Shown here piece after piece: positions 21,962-27,142 of a stretch of DNA of 27,254 bases. The notes beneath the pieces were generated by a model, which saw only the letters and a list, made by a program, of their open reading frames with translations, was not told the DNA's origin and made no database searches. Every line of letters begins with the position of its first letter. The first letter of the stretch is position 1. The translations under genes were made by a program, and so were the position numbers. This DNA comes from a virus. The DNA is taken from positions 1 through 27,254 of the IMG/VR virus record IMGVR_UViG_3300009684_000144; one strand, 5' to 3'.

Positions 21962-21975
21962 GAAGTTGTTATAAT
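21947..21975 (+). promoter_or_regulatory. Early promoter of 22004 gene
   Basis: TTGACA inside the end of the membrane gene, 17-bp spacer, TATAAT (21970-21975). Confidence 0.92.
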
Positions 21976-22003
21976 ACATGCTTACACACACTAAGGAGCA
22001 CTT

Positions 22004-22165
22004 ATGCAAGTAAAACAGCAAATTTTAGCACTACTGATGCAGGTTGAGGAATTACTACTGGAGGCGCAGTGCGACGGCCAGCTGCTAGCAGATCTAGAAG
22101 TTTTTGAAGAGGTAGATGTTGCAGTAGCACATTTGTCACAAGTAGTTGACTATTACGTTGATTGA
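22004..22165 (+). CDS. 53-aa acidic helical protein
   Basis: Begins MQVKQQILALLMQVEELLLEA and ends AVAHLSQVVDYYVD. Leu/Glu-rich with heptad-like spacing of Leu in the first 40 residues, suggesting a short coiled coil or helical hairpin. AAGGAG lies 7 nt before the ATG. Its AT-rich codons resemble those of the 21439 gene. Function unknown. Confidence 0.72.
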   Translation: MQVKQQILALLMQVEELLLEAQCDGQLLADLEVFEEVDVAVAHLSQVVDYYVD

Positions 22166-22170
22166 TATGT

Positions 22171-22195
22171 AAAGACCCTAAGCCCTGTAGGGTCT
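22171..22195 (+). terminator. AGACCCTA/TAGGGTCT hairpin
   Basis: Eight-bp perfect stem with a 7-nt loop; the T-run seen in the 21351 copy is replaced by CAGG, so termination may be weak. Confidence 0.5.
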
Positions 22196-22199
22196 CAGG

Positions 22200-22228
22200 T
22201 TGACAACATGGTAAAACCATTGTATAAT
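22200..22228 (+). promoter_or_regulatory. Early promoter of 22256 gene
   Basis: TTGACA, 17-bp spacer, TATAAT (22223-22228). From -35 to -10 it nearly repeats the 18712 promoter. Confidence 0.92.
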
Positions 22229-22255
22229 TAGCACATACACACTAAGGAGCAGACG

Positions 22256-22468
22256 ATGTTTACACTGGAAAACGTAGAAAAAGTTTATAGTGGCCGGCCC
22301 GGATGTATGTGCGGCTGCAGAGGCCGATACACCACGCCCGAGCAGAGCGCTCGCAGTGTCAAAATCCTGTTTAATAAAGTAATGAATCATCCTGATCGCA
22401 TAGTAGAGCCCGGCAATGCTTGGCTTAACACAGGTACTCGCAATCTTGTTGTTTACTTTAAGGACTGA
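22256..22468 (+). CDS. 70-aa protein with a CxCxC-like cluster
   Basis: Begins MFTLENVEKVYSGRPGCMCGCRGRY: C17, C19 and C21 with adjacent Gly and Arg suggest a metal-binding or nucleic-acid-binding loop. The rest is mixed (SVKILFNKVMNHPDRIVEPG...LVVYFKD). The pattern G(K/R)xGCMCGCxGxY recurs in small phage and plasmid proteins, to my recollection, but its function is unknown. AAGGAG lies 8 nt upstream. The 78-aa gene follows 2 nt after the stop. Confidence 0.78.
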   Translation: MFTLENVEKVYSGRPGCMCGCRGRYTTPEQSARSVKILFNKVMNHPDRIVEPGNAWLNTGTRNLVVYFKD

Positions 22469-22470
22469 AC

Positions 22471-22707
22471 ATGATCACAGCAGACAAACTCCGCCTCCTG
22501 ACCAATATGCCAGCGGCCATGCTCACAATGGGTATCCAGCAGGCCGGCTACAAGAAGGACACGTTCACCAGTGCCAAGTTCCTAGGCCTGACCAATGCCA
22601 ACGAGTTCTGCTACATGGCTGTCTTTCCTGTGGAAGGCGGCACTGACTCTTGTAAGGTCTTTGTCCGGTATGACCCTACAGCGGACCAGGTCTCTATGGA
22701 CTACTAG
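22471..22707 (+). CDS. 78-aa protein of unknown function
   Basis: Begins MITADKLRLLTNMPAAMLTMGIQQAGYKK, then strand-rich (FCYMAVFPVEGGTDSCKVFVRYDPTADQVSMDY). It is co-transcribed with the CxCxC gene, with 2 nt between stop and ATG and no clear ribosome site, so it is coupled. The C-terminal strands resemble a small sandwich; no motif recognised. Confidence 0.75.
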   Translation: MITADKLRLLTNMPAAMLTMGIQQAGYKKDTFTSAKFLGLTNANEFCYMAVFPVEGGTDSCKVFVRYDPTADQVSMDY

Positions 22708-22708
22708 G

Positions 22709-22737
22709 TTGACAGAACAGCAGAACCTTGTTATAAT
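22709..22737 (+). promoter_or_regulatory. Early promoter of 22764 gene
   Basis: TTGACA starting two bases past the preceding stop, 17-bp spacer, TATAAT (22732-22737). Confidence 0.92.
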
Positions 22738-22763
22738 ACATGCTTACACACTAAGGAGCTGGT

Positions 22764-23003
22764 ATGAAAGTTAAAGATCTTATCGAGCAGTTGGGCTACA
22801 TGGACCAGGAAGCTGATGTGCATTTCAGCTACTGCTACGGTGATCACTGGCGCACACAGGTTGCCCCTACAGTTGACTCTGTAGAAGAAGGCCTGGTCAA
22901 GCACAGTGCCTACCACAGCATGGACAAGCTGATGGATGAGAACGACATGTATGAAGAAGACGGCGACTACGAAGGCACACGCCGCGTGGTTGTGCTAGGT
23001 TAA
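22764..23003 (+). CDS. 79-aa acidic protein, conserved type in aquatic phages
   Basis: Begins MKVKDLIEQLGYMDQEADVHFSYCYGDHW and ends YEGTRRVVVLG. The opening KVKDLIEQL...D..A.V.F.YxYGDHW is a frequent pattern in phage proteins of unknown function. It has a central acidic stretch (MDENDMYEEDGDYEG). AAGGAG lies 7 nt upstream. The Api92-like gene follows 19 nt later with its own AAGGAG but no promoter. Confidence 0.8.
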   Translation: MKVKDLIEQLGYMDQEADVHFSYCYGDHWRTQVAPTVDSVEEGLVKHSAYHSMDKLMDENDMYEEDGDYEGTRRVVVLG

Positions 23004-23022
23004 TTAACTTAAGGAGAAGATT

Positions 23023-23592
23023 ATGCCCAATTGGTGCTCTAATGGTTTGACGCTGACCCATAGCGATCCCGCAATGATTGATCGTGTGATCAAAGGCCAG
23101 GAGGGCCTGCTGCAAGAGTTCATCCCTTGCCCACAAGAACTGATTGACACTGTGAGTGGCTTCGTACCTGAGCAGGAGGCTTTAGAGGCTCAACAAGCGG
23201 CTAACCGTGAGAAGTATGGTTACTCTACTTGGTATGATCACAATGTGGCCGAGTGGGGCACCAAATGGGATTTCAGTGTAGACAGCATTGAGCGAGTAGA
23301 TGCCAACACCGTGCAGCTGAGTTTCGATACAGCATGGGCACCACCCGTTGCAGCCTATGGTCGTTTGGAGGCCATGGGCTTTGAGGTAGTAGCATTCTAC
23401 TACGAGCCTGGCATGGCCTTTGTGGGCAAGTATGCGGACGGTGACGATGACTGCTATGAGTACGGCGGTTACACTTCGTCCACGGTACGTGACTTGATTG
23501 GTGCAGAGTTGGATGACTACTTTGGCATCAGTGAGAACATGGCCCAGTGGGAAGAAGAGAACCAAGACGACGAGGACGAACAAGCTGAATAA
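23023..23592 (+). CDS. Api92-like ferredoxin-fold protein (DUF1281/YubB type)
   Basis: The 189-aa protein begins MPNWCSNGLTLTHSDPAMIDRV, the hallmark PNWCxNxL start of the Api92-like family found on phages and conjugative plasmids. Its centre has WGTKWDFSVDSI and LSFDTAWAPPVAAYGRLEAMGFEVVAFYYEPGMAFVGKY, a conserved block of the same family (W-G-TKWD, TAWxPP, YxExGxxFxG). The C-terminus is a 25-residue acidic tail. The fold is ferredoxin-like and the molecular function is unknown. It shares a transcript with the 79-aa gene and has a strong AAGGAG 7 nt before the ATG. Confidence 0.85.
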   Translation: MPNWCSNGLTLTHSDPAMIDRVIKGQEGLLQEFIPCPQELIDTVSGFVPEQEALEAQQAANREKYGYSTWYDHNVAEWGTKWDFSVDSIERVDANTVQLSFDTAWAPPVAAYGRLEAMGFEVVAFYYEPGMAFVGKYADGDDDCYEYGGYTSSTVRDLIGAELDDYFGISENMAQWEEENQDDEDEQAE

Positions 23593-23616
23593 CCCAGATG
23601 TCTGCAGGGTCTTTGG

Positions 23617-23645
23617 TTGACGACATCTAAGATCCCTGCTATAAT
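23617..23645 (+). promoter_or_regulatory. Early promoter upstream of the interrupted ORF, predicts leaderless start
   Basis: TTGACG, 17-bp spacer, TATAAT (23640-23645). ATG 23652 is at the expected +1. Confidence 0.85.
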
Positions 23646-23651
23646 ACACAC

Positions 23652-23774
23652 ATGAACAAGAAGACTGCGAATCTTTTTGTTGCACTCTAAGGTGTGAACT
23701 TAGAGTTGCCGGGTGTTAATGACAGTTTTGCGGCCCGCAAACAAACTAGAAAACGTCGAACACGCATTTGTTAA
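23652..23774 (+). other. Interrupted small ORF: 12 codons, TAA, then 26 in-frame codons
   Basis: ATG 23652 reads MNKKTANLFVAL and meets TAA at 23688-23690. The same frame then continues through a GTG at 23694 (NLELPGVNDSFAARKQTRKRRTRIC) to TAA 23772. The second part is strongly basic. The stop lies in the 5' arm of a perfect hairpin, ACTCTAAG/CTTAGAGT (8 bp, loop GTGTGAA). It may be a leader peptide plus a GTG-started peptide, a nonsense-broken gene, or simply the structured leader of the 46-aa gene downstream. I cannot decide between these. Confidence 0.35.
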
Positions 23775-23797
23775 TTGATACACACTAAGGACACGAT

Positions 23798-23938
23798 ATG
23801 ACCCTACCTAAACCAATCCCATCCAGCACCGGCGGTGTGATCACTTTCACTGCTACTGGCCTGAACCACAGTGCCGGCAAGGCCTACTCGGGCCGGATCG
23901 CTGCTCAAGAAGCCAAACAGAAACCCGGCAAGCGGTAA
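23798..23938 (+). CDS. 46-aa basic protein of unknown function
   Basis: Begins MTLPKPIPSSTGGVITFTATG and ends AKQKPGKR. It is Pro/Gly/Ser-rich at the front and basic at the end. AAGG lies 8 nt before the ATG at the end of the shared CACACTAAGG leader, but the promoter is 150 nt away (23617), so the leader is unusually long and structured. No family recognised. Confidence 0.65.
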   Translation: MTLPKPIPSSTGGVITFTATGLNHSAGKAYSGRIAAQEAKQKPGKR

Positions 23939-23947
23939 GGATACCGG

Positions 23948-23976
23948 TTGACAAGGCTGTCTATGTGCGTTATAAT
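23948..23976 (+). promoter_or_regulatory. Early promoter of a structured RNA, with inverted repeat around -10
   Basis: TTGACA (23948-23953), 17-bp spacer, TATAAT (23971-23976). GCTGTCTATGT (23956-23966) and ACATAGACAGC (23981-23991) form a perfect 11-bp inverted repeat flanking the -10, a plausible operator. Confidence 0.85.
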
Positions 23977-23982
23977 ACAAAC

Positions 23983-24105
23983 ATAGACAGCAACAAATTT
24001 GTTTAGTAAGTGCCTCTAGACTGAAGTCGGTCGAGATCTATGAATGCTCAGGCAGATGTATAGGAGTGAAGGCAAGCAGATAAGAGCACTTACTAAACAA
24101 AGAGG
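23983..24105 (+). ncRNA. Candidate structured RNA closed by a 16-bp perfect stem
   Basis: Between two early promoters lies ~120 nt with no AAGGAG-ATG cassette. TTTGTTTAGTAAGTGC (23998-24013) is exactly complementary to GCACTTACTAAACAAA (24086-24101); across a bulged C the stem extends by TCT/AGA. The 72-nt interior has weaker hairpins: GAC-TGAA-GTC near 24019-24028, and CTAT/ATAG enclosing TGC/GCA near 24037-24063. It is not a tRNA and has no T-run terminator; the next -35 starts 5 nt after the stem. A long closed stem with a conserved-looking interior suggests a stable functional RNA. Confidence 0.6.
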
Positions 24106-24134
24106 TTGACAGACTGATAAAACCCTGTTATAAT
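24106..24134 (+). promoter_or_regulatory. Early promoter of 24163 operon
   Basis: TTGACA, 17-bp spacer, TATAAT (24129-24134). Confidence 0.92.
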
Positions 24135-24162
24135 TAACACTTACACACACTAGGAGCAAGAA

Positions 24163-24642
24163 ATGGGAACACGCAGCACTATCGCACTTGAGTACGCAGA
24201 CGGCACAGTAGAGCAGGTTTACTGCCATTGGGATGGCTACTTGGATCACAATGGCAAGATCCTGTTTGAACATTATTCGGATCCGTTCCTACTGCGCGAT
24301 TTGATCAACATGGGCGGCATCAGTTCGCTGGGCAAGAGCATTGGCCGGAAGCATCCCTTCAGCCCTGCTTACAATGAGACTGACCCGGTGAAGAAGGCAG
24401 TAGTTCAAGCAGCATACGATGCCGCACATGAAGCAGGCTACACTACATTCTACACACGGGATCGCGGCGAGAGCTTGTCTGTTGAGAAGTTCAAGGACTT
24501 TGCTGACTACCGAGAAAACCACCAGTACGAAGAATACGAATACATTCTGCGTCAAGTTGACGACCAGGCTGTTTGGTATGTGGCCACAGACGGTGGCGAT
24601 TACACAGAATTGGAAACTCTACTTTTGAAGGAAACTGTATGA
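24163..24642 (+). CDS. Conserved phage protein (MGTRSTIA type), function unknown
   Basis: The 159-aa protein begins MGTRSTIALEYADGTVEQVYCHWDGYLDHNG, a block highly conserved in many phage and plasmid proteins: a strand, DGTV, the aromatic CHWDGYLxHNG motif, then EHY...LRDLIxxGGISSLG. The middle is a loop with ...TFYTRDRGE..., the end is strand-rich (AVWYVATDGGDYTELETLL). I do not know a verified function. TAGGAG precedes the ATG. It leads a three-gene set: it overlaps the next gene by 4 nt, and that gene overlaps the HTH-like gene. Confidence 0.82.
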   Translation: MGTRSTIALEYADGTVEQVYCHWDGYLDHNGKILFEHYSDPFLLRDLINMGGISSLGKSIGRKHPFSPAYNETDPVKKAVVQAAYDAAHEAGYTTFYTRDRGESLSVEKFKDFADYRENHQYEEYEYILRQVDDQAVWYVATDGGDYTELETLLLKETV

Positions 24643-24860
24643 AAAAGGTAGTAGTACGCACAGAGCTGATGCAAGAGCTTGAGGTTCCCGATGATTGGGA
24701 ACGTGAGCACGTCCTGGACTTCCTTAGCGAGTTCCAGTCATTCCGTACAGCCTTTCAAGGCGTCAGCAACGAAGATCAAACAGCCCGCATCCTGGACTTG
24801 GGTGTGGTCGTTGAAACAGTAGAACAATTGGGCGAGGAGGCTTACGATGAGCAAGATTAA
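24639..24860 (+). CDS. 73-aa acidic protein of unknown function
   Basis: ATG 24639 overlaps the preceding stop (ATGA). Begins MKKVVVRTELMQELEVPDDWEREHVLDFLSE and ends LGEEAYDEQD. The VPDDWER...VLDFLSE pattern is a strand followed by a helix. The 14-nt overlap with the next gene again indicates coupled translation. Confidence 0.75.
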   Translation: MKKVVVRTELMQELEVPDDWEREHVLDFLSEFQSFRTAFQGVSNEDQTARILDLGVVVETVEQLGEEAYDEQD

Positions 24861-25026
24861 AGATTTCATGTACGACATTGAACAATTGTACATTGAGGGC
24901 TTCAGTGCCAAAAGCATTGCAGTCCAACTGAGCGTGCCTTACGAAGAAGTATTGAGAGTTCTCCAGGGTTGGAGTGTTGCAGATTCACAACATGACGACG
25001 AGATCTACAGTCCTTATTCTGGTTGA
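24847..25026 (+). CDS. 59-aa helix-turn-helix-like protein
   Basis: Begins MSKIKDFMYDIEQLYIEGFSAKSIAVQL, followed by SVPYEEVLRVLQ. Residues ~18-38 (GFSAKSIAVQLSVPYEEVLRVL) have the spacing of a helix-turn-helix: a helix with Ala, a turn at LSVP, and a recognition-like helix. The tail is acidic. It could be a small regulator, but DNA binding is unproven. AGGAGG of the preceding gene's end provides its ribosome site. The stop overlaps the next promoter. Confidence 0.7.
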   Translation: MSKIKDFMYDIEQLYIEGFSAKSIAVQLSVPYEEVLRVLQGWSVADSQHDDEIYSPYSG

Positions 25027-25051
25027 CAGGTATCCAAAAGGCTTGTATAAT
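25023..25051 (+). promoter_or_regulatory. Early promoter of 25107 gene
   Basis: TTGACA overlapping the preceding stop, 17-bp spacer, TATAAT (25046-25051). An ATG at 25058 sits at the expected +1 and opens an 18-codon frame that overlaps the 25107 start. Confidence 0.9.
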
Positions 25052-25106
25052 TAACACATGATGAGCAATAGTGCAAGTCATACACAACACACAGAAGGAA
25101 ATGAAA

Positions 25107-25538
25107 ATGGATAAGATGTTTAAGTTTGCAGGTGTAAGCCGTAAAGATGGTGTTATGAAGGCTCGTTTCGCTAACGACCTGATGCGTGTCAAGGTCCTTG
25201 CCAAAACCGGCAGTTCCGACATTGACATGATTGAGTTGAAAGAAGCAATGACCAAAGCAGACGCTGTAGCGTTCCTGTTGAAGATTGATTTCGACAATGG
25301 CAACAAAGAAGTGCGTGCCGCATTGGAAGCAGAAGTTGAAAAGCGCACCGCACAGCCCAAAGCAGGCAATCGTGACGCTCCCAAGAAAGAAGCCAAGAAG
25401 CCCAAGAAGGCTCCTCCTGCCAAGACCAAGGCTGCTATCACTCTTGATACCATCAAGGCCAAGAAGGCTCCGGTAAGCACAAAGAGCAAGGCTCAGATTG
25501 AAGCCGAACTGGCTGCACTGGACGACGCACCGTTCTAA
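25107..25538 (+). CDS. 143-aa protein with histone-H1-like Lys/Pro/Ala tail
   Basis: ATG 25107 is chosen because AAGGAA lies 6 nt upstream; ATG 25101 would be too close. Residues ~1-85 form a globular acidic/basic domain (MFKFAGVSRKDGVMKARFAN...). Residues ~86-130 are a disordered Lys/Ala/Pro-rich stretch (PKKEAKKPKKAPPAKTK) like histone H1 or bacterial H1-like proteins. It may bind nucleic acid through the tail. The C-terminus turns acidic (AELAALDDAPF), similar to SSB-type tails that end in DDxPF and recruit partners. The globular part is not a recognised SSB OB-fold. Confidence 0.75.
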   Translation: MDKMFKFAGVSRKDGVMKARFANDLMRVKVLAKTGSSDIDMIELKEAMTKADAVAFLLKIDFDNGNKEVRAALEAEVEKRTAQPKAGNRDAPKKEAKKPKKAPPAKTKAAITLDTIKAKKAPVSTKSKAQIEAELAALDDAPF

Positions 25539-25604
25539 TCCAGCGGGGTATTCAGAGGCAGTGCCAATAAGTCCTCTAAAACTATATAAAAAAAGGAAAC
25601 AACA

Positions 25605-25748
25605 ATGGCAACCATAGTAGAACAGATCAAAGAACAATTGGCTACACACGGTATCACAGTGAGTGAAGTCAACGTGCCGGAAGAAAACGCCCAGGCTATC
25701 CTAGAAGCCTTGGAAAGTGTACCTGCACCAACTAGACCAGCAGAATGA
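25605..25748 (+). CDS. 47-aa protein of unknown function
   Basis: Begins MATIVEQIKEQLATHGITVSEVNVP. It is helical and acidic with a Pro-rich end. A weak AAAGGAA site lies 6 nt before the ATG. The 66-nt leader after the preceding gene holds the inverted AATACCCCGCTG copy and an AGAGG/CCTCT hairpin. The next gene overlaps by 4 nt. Confidence 0.7.
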   Translation: MATIVEQIKEQLATHGITVSEVNVPEENAQAILEALESVPAPTRPAE

Positions 25749-25963
25749 GCCGATTAAACTTCATTGGTCGTCAATGGACAGTGTTTGACGCTGCCAATCA
25801 GGACCATAGACAATGGTTTGCTGACTTTCAACGTGATCGTACCTGGGGACATTGCCCTGTAAGGTTTATTTCAGATGATGCCAGTGGTGACCTCCTGACC
25901 ATGATCCAACGTAGACTGATTGACTATTACACCAATAAAGAGTTTGGGCAAATTAAAGGTTGA
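25745..25963 (+). CDS. 72-aa conserved phage protein, function unknown
   Basis: Begins MSRLNFIGRQWTVFDAANQDHRQWFADFQRDRTWGHCPVRF and includes GDLLTMIQRRLIDYYTNKEF. This compact pattern (W.VFD..N..HR.WFA.FQ...WG.CPVRF) is frequent in T4-like and cyanophage-type genomes with no known role. ATGA overlap with the preceding gene; its 3' end contains a weak -35. Confidence 0.8.
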   Translation: MSRLNFIGRQWTVFDAANQDHRQWFADFQRDRTWGHCPVRFISDDASGDLLTMIQRRLIDYYTNKEFGQIKG

Positions 25964-25988
25964 CTTCCTGATGTTAGAACTGTAAACT
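25960..25988 (+). promoter_or_regulatory. Weaker early-type promoter of 26028 gene
   Basis: TTGACT, 17-bp spacer, TAAACT (25983-25988). It matches the spacing of the others but has a degenerate -10. Confidence 0.5.
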
Positions 25989-26027
25989 AGTTATTAACTG
26001 CTTGCAGTATAACATAAGGAAAACAAC

Positions 26028-26273
26028 ATGAGTTTCGTAAAATTGAAGACAACACAGAATGAGTTCTTGGAACAGCACCTACGTGGAACAGGCCGTGCAA
26101 TCAGCGCACGCCAGGCCAAAGCCACTTACGGTATCAAGAACATTCGTGCTCGAATGACAGAATTGCGCAGTGCCGGTTTGAAGGTGAACCGTACTGTCAA
26201 CACCGAAGGCCGCACAGCCTACACAATCAGCTCACGTGATGTGACTGGTAGCCGTGCTGCAATCTTTGGTTAA
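26028..26273 (+). CDS. Winged-helix/HTH DNA-binding protein
   Basis: The 81-aa protein reads FVKLKTTQNEFLEQHLRGTGRAISARQAKATYGIKNIRARMTELRSAGLKVNRTVNTEGRTAYTI. The order is an N-terminal helix, the helix pair ISARQAKATYGIKNIRARMTELR, then the wing KVNRTVNTEGRTAYTI, as in small helix-turn-helix phage proteins of the MarR/wHTH type. It is the most likely transcription regulator in the right half and could act on the shared promoters or on the repeats. A TAAGGAAAA ribosome site precedes the ATG. A structured non-coding stretch follows its stop. Confidence 0.8.
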   Translation: MSFVKLKTTQNEFLEQHLRGTGRAISARQAKATYGIKNIRARMTELRSAGLKVNRTVNTEGRTAYTISSRDVTGSRAAIFG

Positions 26274-26279
26274 AAAGAA

Positions 26280-26442
26280 CGCTCCAACCGTCCAGCAGTC
26301 GCGTACTGGACACAAGTCCCGGAGGTAGTGTGCCGGGCAAACCCCCAGAACCCCGCCTGCTGTGAAGCACGTGGGGTTCATCTTGATCTAGCGGCGCTTT
26401 AAACCGTCTACAGTGAACGATCGGATCTAGAGCAATGCTAGA
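26280..26442 (+). ncRNA. Candidate structured RNA or 3' UTR with GNRA-capped long hairpin
   Basis: The 220 nt after the HTH gene contain no credible gene but several stems: GTCCAG/CTGGAC (26290-26311); CCCGG/CCGGG (26318-26337); a long hairpin 26348-26379 made of GAACCCC/GGGGTTC, GC/GT with one G-U, a C-C mismatch, TGCT/AGCA and a GTGA tetraloop; and TCTAG/CTAGA (26426-26442). TTTAAACCG near 26398 may pair with CGGTTAAA near 26475. No promoter of its own is seen, so it may be processed from the HTH transcript, or act as its autoregulatory 3' element. Confidence 0.45.
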
Positions 26443-26499
26443 CCCTATCCCCAACAAGATCACGGCTAGAACAGCGGTTAAATCTTTGCCAGAAACAGG

Positions 26500-26528
26500 T
26501 TGACAAGACTCAAGAACCTTGCTATAAT
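26500..26528 (+). promoter_or_regulatory. Early promoter of 26553 gene
   Basis: TTGACA, 17-bp spacer, TATAAT (26523-26528), leader ACACACATAGACACTAAGGA. Confidence 0.92.
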
Positions 26529-26552
26529 ACACACATAGACACTAAGGAGCAG

Positions 26553-26750
26553 ATGATGGACAAGAGCACACACATCGAAGGCGGCAAAGAGTATACTGCA
26601 AAGCCAATCACAGCCGCAGAGATGACTCAGCAAGCTCAGATGATTATGGATCGCAAGACCGGCGAATGGTACGATCCCAAGCAGGCATTTGACGACATGA
26701 TGAACAAGCCTGAGATCACTGACTTGCTCAAGCGGTTGACAATACGCTGA
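26553..26750 (+). CDS. 65-aa protein of unknown function
   Basis: Two adjacent ATGs (26553 and 26556) are possible starts; AAGGAG lies 5 or 8 nt upstream, favouring 26556 slightly. Sequence: MMDKSTHIEGGKEYTAKPITAAEMTQQAQMIMDRKTGEWYDPKQAFDDMMNKPEITDLLKRLTIR, a helical, Met-rich protein. The 3' end holds the next -35. Function unknown. Confidence 0.75.
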   Translation: MMDKSTHIEGGKEYTAKPITAAEMTQQAQMIMDRKTGEWYDPKQAFDDMMNKPEITDLLKRLTIR

Positions 26751-26764
26751 TCTGGCGTTATAAT
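26736..26764 (+). promoter_or_regulatory. Early promoter of 26792 gene
   Basis: TTGACA inside the end of the preceding gene, 17-bp spacer, TATAAT (26759-26764). Confidence 0.92.
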
Positions 26765-26791
26765 ACACACATAGACACTAAGGAGCACAAG

Positions 26792-27070
26792 ATGCAATGG
26801 AACTTGGAAGGCAAACGAATCAATGGCATCTACATGGGACTGTTCGTCTACAGCGGCCTAGTGCTGGAAAGCCGTGTCAAATACGGTGGCCAAGTGCAAC
26901 ACACTGTGAAGGTAGACAAGCCCTTCAAGGTGTTTGGTGAGGTGCGGGAGCATATCCTTGTAGAGTCGGGAACAGGCGAGATCAATCGCATCCTGGACCA
27001 ACGTGATGCTGAGTATGAAGCACGCCAGACCAACGACACCTGGTACGACGACCAGTACGAACTGGAATAA
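26792..27070 (+). CDS. 92-aa beta-rich protein of unknown function
   Basis: Begins MQWNLEGKRINGIYMGLFVYSGLVLESRVKYGGQVQHTVKV. Alternating strands and turns up to DKPFKVFGEVREHILVE suggest a small beta barrel; the end is acidic (WYDDQYELE). The IxGxYxxxFxxSGxVxxSRVKYGGxxxHxV pattern occurs in other phage small proteins, in my recollection, without known role. AAGGAG lies 7 nt upstream. Confidence 0.78.
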   Translation: MQWNLEGKRINGIYMGLFVYSGLVLESRVKYGGQVQHTVKVDKPFKVFGEVREHILVESGTGEINRILDQRDAEYEARQTNDTWYDDQYELE

Positions 27071-27079
27071 CCCTACAGG

Positions 27080-27108
27080 TTGACAGGTTGTTCAAAAAGC
27101 CGTATAAT
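27080..27108 (+). promoter_or_regulatory. Early promoter of 27143 gene
   Basis: TTGACA, 17-bp spacer, TATAAT (27103-27108). Only a CCCTACAGG remnant of the terminator hairpin precedes it. Confidence 0.92.
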
Positions 27109-27142
27109 ACACACATAGACAGCAACACACTAGGAGCACAAG

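Noticed and set aside
24086-24101. Intrinsic terminator reading of the 16-bp stem
   Set aside because: The loop of 72 nt is far too large and no T-run follows; a structured RNA fits better.
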